IMG/VR virus record: IMGVR_UViG_3300021976_000053
Coordinates: 1 to 31,950 of that record
Length of the DNA: 31,950 nucleotides
DNA from: a virus
Reading direction: 5' to 3' (one strand)
Below, piece after piece: positions 20,938-28,057 of this stretch. The notes below the pieces were generated by a model. The model was not told where the DNA came from and did not search any database. It saw only the letters and a list, made by a program, of their open reading frames with translations. The first letter of the stretch is position 1. Every line of letters begins with the position of its first letter. The position numbers and the translations under genes were made by a program.

Positions 20938-23001
20938 ATGCCACTAGTAGCCAACCTCACGCAGGACGGCGCGGCATCCAACACCGTCTTCAACACCGCG
21001 TCGGTCGCACCGACGGGCAGCCGGTTGATCCTGGTCGCGATCCACGCCTACGTCTCCACAGGGTCAGTCGCCCCGCCGACCCCGACCGTGGTCGGGAACG
21101 GCATCACCTACACGCTCGATGGGGCGCCGTCCGACGTCGACACGGCAGGTGTTGACCGGGCACGACTGTTCCTCTTCCGTGGCGTAGCGGCGTCGCCTAC
21201 CAGTGGCGCCATCACCATCACGTTCGGCACGTCGATGACCCGGTGCTCCTGGGTGGTCGATCAGTCCGACGCGGACATTGATCTCTCCGGCGTGAATGGT
21301 GCCGGTGCTATTGCCCAGCGCAACATCGTCACCACTGCGGGGGCGACGTCGCTGAGTGCGAGCTACACGCCGTCGATGCGGGCCGACAGTTGCGGCTACT
21401 CGGCTTGGGGTCATCAGATCCAAGAGGTGAAGACGCCTCGCGCGTCATGGACCGAACTGTCTGATGTCACCGCGGTGACGTTGTCGTGCATCGAAACGCA
21501 GATGTTCGCAGGCACCGACAGCGCCGCGTCCGCTTCGTGGGTTACGAGCTCGCGCGCCGGCGGCATCGCGATCGAGATCAAGAAGGCCGCACCGTTCATC
21601 TGGACGTCCCCGTTCGGGCTGCAGGGCGGCACCACTGGCCTGACCATGGTCCCTCCGGCCAGCTCACTAGGCGACCTGCAGGTCATCTGGGTCGCGAACA
21701 AGAACTCGTCCGTCGACCCGACCGACCCATCGGGCGGGACCGGCGGCACGTGGATCAGGCGCGGCACTCGCGAGGTCGGGACCGGTGCCGACGGCGTGGG
21801 CACCGGCAAGATCCGGATCACTGCCTGGTCGCGGGTCCTCTCCGGCGCCGATGGGAGCACGTCCATCACCATCACCGGCGCGAACCGGTCGATCGGCGGC
21901 GGAACGGTCTACCACCTCACCGGCGCTGGGACGTGGGCAACGCCCACCATCACCTTCGGCGAGGACACCGACGCGTCCACGACCGCGTTCTCCGCGCTCA
22001 TGGACGACGACCTTGCGACGGCCGTCGACGAGTACCTGTACTCGGTCGGGGCATTCACCGACGCGGTAGCGCTCAACGGGCGATCCCTGACGATCCCCGG
22101 CTCCACGCAGTCCCGCTACGACCAGATCGATTCCGCGGGCGGCGCCGTCGGCAACAAGATCTTCGTGTGGACCGATCAGCGGGTCGGGATGGTCGGCGCC
22201 CAGTCCGGGGCCGCAACGACTGGCGCGACCTCCGGTGTCGGTACGACCGGCGGCGCAATGCAGATCCGCATCGGGCTAGCCAGCGGCACTGGTTACACCC
22301 AGACCCCGACAGACGCGGAAGGCCTCACCGACACCGCCACGGTAGACCTGACCCACGACTCCGGCGGAGAGACCATCCTGCTGACCGACTCGGTCAGCCT
22401 CGGCACAGGCAAGGCGTCGTCCGACCCCGAGGGGCTGACGGACTCTACCGGGCTATCCGTAGGGCGCGGTGTATCTACCCTCGAAGCGTTGGGGTTGACT
22501 GACGCCGCTGCGCGGAGCCTTGATCGAGCTGCGGTGTACCCGGAGTCCGAAGGTCTCACCGACACAGCAGCCGTGGCCAGCGCCAACGCACGCGCGGCTA
22601 CAGACTCCGAAGGTCTCACCGATAGCGCGGCGCTGGCGCAGGCGGCCAGCCGGTCCGATATCGAGGGACTGACAGACCAGGCCACGGTGACGGCTGGCCG
22701 GGTTACTTCGGTGACGGACCTGGCCGGGATGGTCGACTTCGTGTTCATCCAGCTGACCGAGTCCGGCGATTTTGCCGATACCCTCGGGATGACCGATCAG
22801 GTCATGCTTTCGCTGGAGTTGGCGGTTGCCGACGGCATGTCCCTGACCGACGTCGCGACCGGTCCGCCGGTGGCACCCGATCGGGACCTGATGCTGAGCG
22901 GTGCCGTCGCGGCATCGAGGCTTGTTTCGGTTGTTGAAGGCAACAGGTTCGTCGGCACCATCCAGCCGGCCCGGTTCAAGGGAGAGGTGCAATGGCGATA
23001 G
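20938..23001 (+). CDS. Tail fibre protein with tandem EGLTD repeats
   Basis: This 687-residue protein starts at ATG 20938. Residues 1-210 and 215-455 appear to be two related beta-sandwich domains. Both contain a hydrophobic strand, a G-I-T-Y or G-T-W turn and an S-I-T-I-T strand. Residues 461-640 hold a tandem array built on EGLTD with an 18-20 residue period. The last part includes VVEGNRFVGTIQPARFKGEV. The combination suggests a fibre that projects from the tail tip and binds the host. It overlaps the next gene by 10 bases. Confidence 0.75.
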   Translation: MPLVANLTQDGAASNTVFNTASVAPTGSRLILVAIHAYVSTGSVAPPTPTVVGNGITYTLDGAPSDVDTAGVDRARLFLFRGVAASPTSGAITITFGTSMTRCSWVVDQSDADIDLSGVNGAGAIAQRNIVTTAGATSLSASYTPSMRADSCGYSAWGHQIQEVKTPRASWTELSDVTAVTLSCIETQMFAGTDSAASASWVTSSRAGGIAIEIKKAAPFIWTSPFGLQGGTTGLTMVPPASSLGDLQVIWVANKNSSVDPTDPSGGTGGTWIRRGTREVGTGADGVGTGKIRITAWSRVLSGADGSTSITITGANRSIGGGTVYHLTGAGTWATPTITFGEDTDASTTAFSALMDDDLATAVDEYLYSVGAFTDAVALNGRSLTIPGSTQSRYDQIDSAGGAVGNKIFVWTDQRVGMVGAQSGAATTGATSGVGTTGGAMQIRIGLASGTGYTQTPTDAEGLTDTATVDLTHDSGGETILLTDSVSLGTGKASSDPEGLTDSTGLSVGRGVSTLEALGLTDAAARSLDRAAVYPESEGLTDTAAVASANARAATDSEGLTDSAALAQAASRSDIEGLTDQATVTAGRVTSVTDLAGMVDFVFIQLTESGDFADTLGMTDQVMLSLELAVADGMSLTDVATGPPVAPDRDLMLSGAVAASRLVSVVEGNRFVGTIQPARFKGEVQWR
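22318..22860 (+). repeat. Tandem repeat encoding EGLTD-centred units in the tail fibre
   Basis: Five exact EGLTD pentapeptides and several variants (ILLTD, LGLTD, LGMTD, MSLTD) are spaced 18-20 residues apart. At DNA level TCCGAAGGTCTCACCGA is repeated exactly at 22546-22562 and 22606-22622, 60 bases apart, showing recent duplication. Such repeats change length by recombination and set fibre length. Confidence 0.8.
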
Positions 23002-23321
23002 TGCCGCGGACCATCAAGCAGGACTCGGTGGAGTTCGTGACCGCGATCATCACCGATCTGACCGGCCAGGACATCTCCGGCGCGTCGTACGAGGTGGCCC
23101 ACATCCTCGACTCGCTGAAGGCCACCGACCCTAGTACGTACCCCTGGGAGACCCCGCACGCGGACAGCGAGTCGCCGACGGATTCGACCAGGCTGGTCAA
23201 GAAGCTGGTCACCGGCGTACTGATCGACGGCGCCAAGACCAAGTACCGGGTGTTCGTCCGGATCAGCGACAGTCCGGAGATCCCGATTGTCGACTGCGGG
23301 ACCTACACGGTTGTGCCGTAG
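22992..23321 (+). CDS. Small beta-rich protein after the tail fibre gene
   Basis: This 109-residue protein starts at ATG 22992 behind AGGGAGAGG, inside the end of the fibre gene. The sequence (QDSVEFVTAIITDLTGQDIS, TRLVKKLVTGVL, TKYRVFVRISDSPEIPIVDCGTYTV) reads as a small immunoglobulin-like beta protein. Similar short genes commonly follow fibre genes in actinophages and may be fibre-tip or decoration modules. It is the last plus-strand gene, and the minus-strand block begins 3 bases beyond its stop. Confidence 0.7.
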   Translation: MAIVPRTIKQDSVEFVTAIITDLTGQDISGASYEVAHILDSLKATDPSTYPWETPHADSESPTDSTRLVKKLVTGVLIDGAKTKYRVFVRISDSPEIPIVDCGTYTVVP

Positions 23322-23324
23322 AGC

Positions 23325-23576
23325 TCAGGTCAGCGCGTAGTCCTCGCGCGCTCCGGTGACCAGCCGGTCCATCTGTCCTTCGGCGGTGTGGTGCGCCCCT
23401 GCCTGGTAGATCTCCCATGCCGTCTGGCCGTGGCCGTGGCCGAGCGCCCCGAAGGGCTGCTCGCCACGGCGGACACGGCAGTTGCAGGTCACGCCGATGC
23501 CGCCCGGACCGAAAGCCCGGAAGCCGATCTGATGCGGCAGCCTCCGGTTTGCGGCTACGGTCCGGACGGCAACCAT
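23325..23576 (-). CDS. Hypothetical small protein with CNC and His-rich segment
   Basis: This 83-residue protein starts at ATG 23576 and is basic in its N-terminal half. It contains VTCNCRV followed by GALGHGHGQTAWEIYQAGAHH, giving two Cys and four His that could bind a metal. The family is not recognised. It is the last gene of the minus-strand replication block and overlaps the upstream gene's stop by one base (TGATG). Confidence 0.6.
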   Translation of the reverse strand: MVAVRTVAANRRLPHQIGFRAFGPGGIGVTCNCRVRRGEQPFGALGHGHGQTAWEIYQAGAHHTAEGQMDRLVTGAREDYALT

Positions 23577-23779
23577 CAGACGCCGCCTGCAGCGACGTTC
23601 CAGCGTCCGCCGTTCCGGTCGATATGCATCGTTTCCGGTTGGCGTCCGATGTCAGCCGACTGGTACGTCTCGTGCCCATCGGCCAGCACGCACTCGCCGA
23701 ACTTGTTGCCGTGCTCGCACAGCTCGAAGCTGAGCAAGTGGACCGACACCTCCACCTTGATCAGACCGGTGGTGGCCAT
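23576..23779 (-). CDS. Hypothetical small protein
   Basis: This 67-residue protein starts at ATG 23779, overlapping the upstream stop by one base. It contains SFELCEHGNKFGECVLADGHETYQ, a Cys/His cluster that might form a small metal site, and a C-terminal HIDRNGGRWN segment. Function unknown. Both ends are translationally coupled, which supports a real gene. Confidence 0.6.
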   Translation of the reverse strand: MATTGLIKVEVSVHLLSFELCEHGNKFGECVLADGHETYQSADIGRQPETMHIDRNGGRWNVAAGGV

Positions 23780-24111
23780 CAGACGGCGCTCTCGTTGTAC
23801 GTCGCCACGAACTTGTCGACGTACTCGCCGTAGTTGTCCTGTTCGGTTTCCTCGTCACGCTCGATCGACTTGTGCAGGTCGTAGTCAGCGTGCGAAATGA
23901 CCTGACGGAGAGCACGGTCCACCGACTCTCGGTCCAGGCCCTGACGGCGCTTGATCTCGGCCATCAGCTCCTCGCCGATGGCCTTGGCGCGATCCGAGTT
24001 GAAGACGCCAGCGCCTTCCGGAGTCTCCCAGCACACCGACGCAGCGCCGATGGCCTGGAAGACGGCATTCTCCAGTGTCTCCGCCTGGTCCAGATCGAAC
24101 TGACCGGCCAT
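23779..24111 (-). CDS. Hypothetical acidic helical protein of the recombination operon
   Basis: This 110-residue protein starts at ATG 24111 (TGATG overlap with the gene before it); a longer in-frame extension up to 25230 is only the shadow of the DUF669-like gene and is rejected. It is strongly helical and acidic (QAETLENAVFQAIGAASVCW, KAIGEELMAEIKRRQGL, HKSIERDEETEQDNYGEYVDKF). It shows no domain I can name. Its tight packing after the ssDNA-binding-like gene suggests an accessory role in replication or recombination. Confidence 0.7.
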   Translation of the reverse strand: MAGQFDLDQAETLENAVFQAIGAASVCWETPEGAGVFNSDRAKAIGEELMAEIKRRQGLDRESVDRALRQVISHADYDLHKSIERDEETEQDNYGEYVDKFVATYNESAV

Positions 24112-25244
24112 CAGAAGCTGGCCTGCGGTGCGCCGGCCGGCGGCTGTCCCTGCGGGAAGCCGCCCGTGGGCAGTCCGTTCGGGTTGGGCTGCTGGCCGCC
24201 GAACTGCTGGAACGCCTGGGCCTGGGGAGCACCGGGCAGCTGCTGAGCCGGACCGGCCTGCATGCCCTGCTGCTGGAACTGACCGGCCTGGTCGGGCTGA
24301 CCCTGGAAGCCCTGCACCGGGCCGCCGAACTGCTGCCCAGCCTGCTGCTCGATCGGCGCACCGAAGCCGGACCCTGGCTGCTGAGCGAGCTGCGTGAAGG
24401 CGGACGGCTGCTGGCCCTGCGCGGGGAAGTTGGCCGGATTGACCTGACCCTGGAACTGCTGGCCGGGGAACCCCTGGTCCTGCTGCTGGGCCGGTGCCTG
24501 TTGGGCCTGCGCGGGCTGGGTGAACTGGTTCATCCCGGCAGCTTGCGGCTGCGCAGCGGCGGGCTGGTTGGCCCAGTCCGGCGCCGCGTTGGGCTGCAAT
24601 CCCTGGCCCGATCCCGGGAAACCTCCGAGCGGCATGGCGCCCGGACCGCCTGCGGGCGCGAACCCGCCCTGACCGCCTGCCGGAGCGCCACCGGGGAAGC
24701 CCGGTGCTCCCGGAACGCCGCCTGGCACACCGCCGGGGAAGGCCGGTCCGCCAACCGCAGGAGCGACCGCCTTTTGGACGGGCGGCTCCGGCTCGATCCC
24801 GTCGTCCGGGGTCCAGCCACCGAGGTTGATCCGGCTGGCGTCGCTGGCCTGCGGGCGGGCCGTGCCCTTGATGATCCGGCCGGTCTGCACCAGCGACTTG
24901 GCCAGGTAGTCGATCGTGTCGACGTCGATCGCGCGGCCGGCGAACATCTGGCCGAGCTGCTGACCGGTGACGCCGAAGGCCTCCAGCAGACCCAGGAAGA
25001 AGCCCATTCGCTGCTTGTCGGAGTCGGAGTTGCCCTTCGGCATGTTCTCGTTGTGGAAGGCCTTGCGACCGGCCAACGGACCGGATGCGACCTCCAGCTG
25101 CAGCGTCAGCATGAGCCCGCCGCCGCTGTTCTTCTTGCCTTCGCCGCCCACGACGCGGAATCGGTACGTTGCCGGGGGCAACGCCTGTCCTCCGACGATC
25201 GGTGCAACGCCCTGCAGCGCCTGCTCCCACATGACAGTGCTCAT
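24111..25244 (-). CDS. DUF669-like, probable single-strand DNA-binding protein with long disordered tail
   Basis: This 377-residue protein starts at ATG 25244 behind GGAGGAAC, in an ATGA overlap with the Sak4-like gene. Residues 1-150 match the DUF669 pattern: PATYRFRVVGGEGKKNSGG, MLTLQLEVASGPLAGRKAF, KQRMGFFLGLLEAFGV. DUF669 proteins are regular neighbours of Sak4-type ATPases and are thought to bind single-stranded DNA. Residues 165-377 are low-complexity Gly, Pro, Gln and Ala with no predicted fold, much longer than usual for the family, and end in QASF. This looks like the flexible tail of SSB proteins. The role is inferred from the neighbour and fold pattern. Confidence 0.7.
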   Translation of the reverse strand: MSTVMWEQALQGVAPIVGGQALPPATYRFRVVGGEGKKNSGGGLMLTLQLEVASGPLAGRKAFHNENMPKGNSDSDKQRMGFFLGLLEAFGVTGQQLGQMFAGRAIDVDTIDYLAKSLVQTGRIIKGTARPQASDASRINLGGWTPDDGIEPEPPVQKAVAPAVGGPAFPGGVPGGVPGAPGFPGGAPAGGQGGFAPAGGPGAMPLGGFPGSGQGLQPNAAPDWANQPAAAQPQAAGMNQFTQPAQAQQAPAQQQDQGFPGQQFQGQVNPANFPAQGQQPSAFTQLAQQPGSGFGAPIEQQAGQQFGGPVQGFQGQPDQAGQFQQQGMQAGPAQQLPGAPQAQAFQQFGGQQPNPNGLPTGGFPQGQPPAGAPQASF

Positions 25245-26080
25245 ACGTTTGTTCCTCCAGTGAGTTGCGCCGCGGGTGCGGCTTGATAGCGGGTTTCCAG
25301 AGCCTGGACAGCCTCGTTGAAGGTCCATCCCCCGAGCTCGGGTCGGTTCTGGTCGCGGATGTGGATGATGCCAGACCCGTACGGCTGCTCCGGCGAGCCG
25401 GACAGCAACGGGGTCAGGATCTTGGTGCGGTCTTTGGCGACGTACATGCCGTAGGGCTGGACCATCAGGTTGCGGGTCAGCGTGTAGCCGTCCGCCGCGG
25501 TCTGGGTGTACATGTAGCCCACCACGTCTACGAAGCCCGGCAGGGAGTCACGCAGCGATCCCTGGACCAACGGCCGGCCGCGGTCGTCCTTCAGCCCGGT
25601 CAGCGCCAGGATGATGACGTTCATCAGCCGATTGTGCGGCGACTTGGCCAGGTCCCGGAGTTCGCGAACTGCGGTCTCCATCTCGATCAGCAGCTGCCCC
25701 CAGTGTGAGGTCTGCATCTGGTCGGTTCCCCGGATGGCGTCGCGACAGCGCTTCTGGATCTCGGTCAGACTGTCGAGCGTGACGGAGGTGAACGGGTGCA
25801 TGCCGGTCTTCAGCCAGTAGTGCACGCGCTCCCAGGTCGCCCATTCCTGCACGATCACCCTGACGGTCTGGGCCGGCTGCTCGAAGCCCGGTTCACAGCC
25901 TTGCATGCCGGGCGGTGCGTAGTTGGGGTTCCAGATCTGCTTCGGCCAGCTCGGGCAGTACTCCGAGCCGCCTTCGGCATCGAGCACCAGGCGGATGCCG
26001 GGGATCGTGTCGGCCAGGTCGGACTTGCCGACGCCGGACTCTCCGTGGATCAGCGCGGTGAGGGTGCTCTGCTGGACCAC
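25241..26080 (-). CDS. Sak4-like RecA-family ATPase (single-strand annealing recombination)
   Basis: This 279-residue protein has its start set at GTG 26080, which overlaps the upstream TAG and follows GGGCGGTGGGAG. Walker A is GESGVGKS at residues 13-20. A hydrophobic strand ending in SVTLDSLTEIQ forms Walker B. SHWGQLLIEMETAVRELRDL and MNVIILALTG match the RecA/Sak4 core. Sak4 proteins pair single strands with the help of an SSB-type partner, which fits the DUF669-like gene next door. Together with the nuclease at 26511-27689 this makes a complete phage recombination set. Confidence 0.8.
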   Translation of the reverse strand: MVQQSTLTALIHGESGVGKSDLADTIPGIRLVLDAEGGSEYCPSWPKQIWNPNYAPPGMQGCEPGFEQPAQTVRVIVQEWATWERVHYWLKTGMHPFTSVTLDSLTEIQKRCRDAIRGTDQMQTSHWGQLLIEMETAVRELRDLAKSPHNRLMNVIILALTGLKDDRGRPLVQGSLRDSLPGFVDVVGYMYTQTAADGYTLTRNLMVQPYGMYVAKDRTKILTPLLSGSPEQPYGSGIIHIRDQNRPELGGWTFNEAVQALETRYQAAPAAQLTGGTNV

Positions 26081-26511
26081 TACTCCCACCGCCCGTCCGA
26101 CATGCTCCGATGTGCGCCCGGGTGACCGACAGCCCGAACGCAGGATCCGGGTCCACGCGGGTTGTCCACGTCGCAGGCGCGCTTGTTGCCGTCCCATGGC
26201 GTCGTCGGTCCTGGCACCTTGGCAGATACAGCACCAAGGAGTTTCCTCCCGTCGATTGAATCCACAGCCGCAGACGCCACGGCGAGAACGTCAATCAACT
26301 CGGAACGTAGCTGGTCGATCGGGCCGTCGTACGTCATCGTGTGCGCTACCTCTCCGATCTCCTCGACCAGGATGGGCAGCCAACGAGGGTCCGTCGGAGA
26401 GACGGATTCGATGCTGTTCTCTCCGTGCTTTTCGTGGGCGCGACGTCGGGCATTCTGCACCTCACGCCATACGTCGTGGTCATCGCGGAAGCAGTGCGTG
26501 TCGTTCCCCAT
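26080..26511 (-). CDS. MazG-like NTP pyrophosphohydrolase with C-terminal Cys/His motif
   Basis: This 143-residue protein starts at ATG 26511 (TGATG overlap). Residues 10-80 match the all-helical MazG-like fold: VQNARRRAHEKHGENS, ILVEEIGEVAH with the EExxE acidic cluster at 50-54, and ELIDVLAVASAAVDSI with Glu71 and Asp74. Such enzymes cut nucleoside triphosphates or related nucleotides to monophosphates, tuning the nucleotide pool during phage replication. The C-terminus carries C-x9-C-x5-GHPGAH, a small Cys/His unit that may bind zinc. Confidence 0.72.
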   Translation of the reverse strand: MGNDTHCFRDDHDVWREVQNARRRAHEKHGENSIESVSPTDPRWLPILVEEIGEVAHTMTYDGPIDQLRSELIDVLAVASAAVDSIDGRKLLGAVSAKVPGPTTPWDGNKRACDVDNPRGPGSCVRAVGHPGAHRSMSDGRWE

Positions 26512-27689
26512 CAGCCCTTCTCCACTTCCGTGTAGCGCTCCATCGGGTCGTGCTGCTCGTACTGCGTGGCGATGATCGCCTGGACGTCTGAGCCGTCATC
26601 GAACCGCGGGCAGATCAGCTTGAAGGGGCAAGCCCAATCGCAGTCCATGCCCGGCGTCGGGTAGGCGACCTGCTGGTGGTCGGCGCCGGCATCCAGCCGG
26701 GCCTTCAGCGTCAGCAGGTCGTAGACCTCACCCCAGAGTCGGGTGTGGAAGGTCCGATACACCTCATCCGGGTGGTTGACGCCGGCCCGGCCGTAGAACG
26801 GCGGCTTGCTGGTCGCGGTCCGCTTCACCTTCCGGAGCATGTTCAGCATGCCGCCGTGGGCGAACTGCATCTCGACCTGTTCGCCGTTGTGCGCGCGGGC
26901 CAGTGCCTCCATTCGCTGCAGCCAGCCGTAGTGCTTGAGCTGCTCGTTGATCTCGATCTGCTTCGGAAGCAGGCCGAGTGCGGCGACGGACTTGTGGTCC
27001 ATGAACCCACGGCGGCCGGTCGACTTCTCCAGCACCTCGGTGTCTAGCTTGCCGATGATCCAGACCTCGGTCCCTAGGATCGTGTCCAGGTAGACCTCGA
27101 CCTCACGCTCAGCCGAAATCACCTCGATGTCCGAGTCCGATCCGTCTTCCTGCAGCCAGGCGAAGTACCCGGCCAGCATGATCTTGGCCAGCTCGTAGTC
27201 CTGCTGCATTTCCGGCGCCTTGTCGGTCGGAAACCGGGGGTCTGCGAGGCGTTCCTGGTAGTACTCGTCCAGCGGCCGGCGCCAGTCGAAGGTCTCCGGG
27301 TCGCGCGACGAGCCGAGCGCGTAGTACGCCTCCAGCGGGTGATGGACCATGTTGCCCACTGACAGCGCGCCGACGCCGTCACGGATCGGCCGGAGCTGGA
27401 GGTAGTGGCCCAGCCACCACTTCCGCTTGCAGCGCTTCACCGTCTGCAGCTCGGAGTTCGAGATCTTGCGGAACGCGTTCAAGTTGGTGCCTCCCGGTGC
27501 TGAGGGACTGCCCGGTCCCTGGTCGGAAACCGTAACACGAAGTATAGAATTTTCATAGACAGCTTTGGACGGCAGCCGGCATCCAGCGCACACCCAGAGA
27601 TCCGACTCACGGTCATACCCGAAGCCGCCCGGCCCGCGCGACGGCGGGCAGGCTCCTGGGCTCGCGCAGTACGGCAGCGGGCTGGTCAC
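26511..27689 (-). CDS. Cas4/RecB-like PD-(D/E)XK exonuclease with N-terminal zinc-ribbon-like extension
   Basis: The frame runs from GTG 27689 (GTGA overlap with the previous gene) to TGA 26511, 392 codons. From residue 70 on it is a RecB/Cas4-type nuclease: SNSELQTVKRCKRKWWLGHY, IGKLDTEV and GFMDHKS with catalytic Asp and Lys, QLKHYGWLQ, and CDWACPFKLIC. These last Cys, with KRC near the front, form the set of four that binds a [4Fe-4S] cluster. Residues 1-69 have two Cys pairs (YCASPGAC and CAGC) like a stand-alone zinc ribbon. TTG 27482, seven bases after GGGAGG, is an excellent alternative start that would give the nuclease alone (323 residues). Confidence 0.8.
   Translation of the reverse strand: MTSPLPYCASPGACPPSRGPGGFGYDRESDLWVCAGCRLPSKAVYENSILRVTVSDQGPGSPSAPGGTNLNAFRKISNSELQTVKRCKRKWWLGHYLQLRPIRDGVGALSVGNMVHHPLEAYYALGSSRDPETFDWRRPLDEYYQERLADPRFPTDKAPEMQQDYELAKIMLAGYFAWLQEDGSDSDIEVISAEREVEVYLDTILGTEVWIIGKLDTEVLEKSTGRRGFMDHKSVAALGLLPKQIEINEQLKHYGWLQRMEALARAHNGEQVEMQFAHGGMLNMLRKVKRTATSKPPFYGRAGVNHPDEVYRTFHTRLWGEVYDLLTLKARLDAGADHQQVAYPTPGMDCDWACPFKLICPRFDDGSDVQAIIATQYEQHDPMERYTEVEKG
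27542..27558. promoter_or_regulatory. Operator-like dyad 3 with possible promoter (minus strand)
   Basis: GTATAG-AATTT-TCATAG on the plus strand resembles the CTATAG-N5-CTACAG dyad with mismatches in both half-sites. The minus strand has TATACT at 27541-27546 as a good -10, with only a weak -35 (TCCAAA, 17 bases away). It lies 60 bases before the TTG start with the strong ribosome site, so it may drive the nuclease and the recombination genes beyond it. Confidence 0.35.
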
Positions 27690-28057
27690 GCCAGATACCT
27701 GCGGACGATGATCCCGGCCCGGTCAGCGGCAGCTGCGCAGTGCGTGGCGCCGCGGCTGCCGTCCTTGATGAAGGCCAGACACAGTGCGGCACCGAGGTCC
27801 ACCATCTCCTGATTGCGCTGGAAGCCGGCGGACTTGCCGTGCGTGCGCCAGTCGGCGGGATGCGGTTCGACCGGGAGCCCAGCCTGCTGCCAGACCTGGT
27901 CGGCCAGTGCGTCGGCGCCACTGGAGCAGGCACCGTGGACCAGCAAGGCGTCGACACCGATGGTCCGGCACTCGCCCCAGACTTGAGCCAACGCGCCGTA
28001 GATCACCTCTCTATCCGTCCAGGAACGGCTGCCGGTGACGAGGATGCGCGCGATCAC
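27686..28057 (-). CDS. DUF2493/YspA-like SLOG-family nucleotide-binding protein
   Basis: This 123-residue protein starts at GTG 28057, overlapping the helicase stop as GTGA. RILVTGSRSWTDREVIYGAL at the N-terminus, LLVHGACSSGADALADQVW in the middle, HGKSAGFQRNQEMVDLG and a C-terminal GATHCAAAADRAGI match the cpYpsA-related SLOG family, a Rossmann-like fold common in actinophage genomes. SLOG proteins bind nucleotides or nucleotide-derived signals. The role in phages is not established. Confidence 0.85.
   Translation of the reverse strand: MIARILVTGSRSWTDREVIYGALAQVWGECRTIGVDALLVHGACSSGADALADQVWQQAGLPVEPHPADWRTHGKSAGFQRNQEMVDLGAALCLAFIKDGSRGATHCAAAADRAGIIVRRYLA

Noticed and set aside
23779-25230. 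Long 483-codon minus-strand frame
   Set aside because: Only the last 110 codons (from ATG 24111) look like protein. The rest is Arg/Gly/Ala-rich shadow of the DUF669-like gene, whose low-complexity sequence keeps other frames open.
24075-25286. 403-codon plus-strand frame
   Set aside because: Antisense shadow of the Gly/Pro/Gln-rich tail. It is Leu/Arg-rich with no motif, and crosses several gene boundaries.
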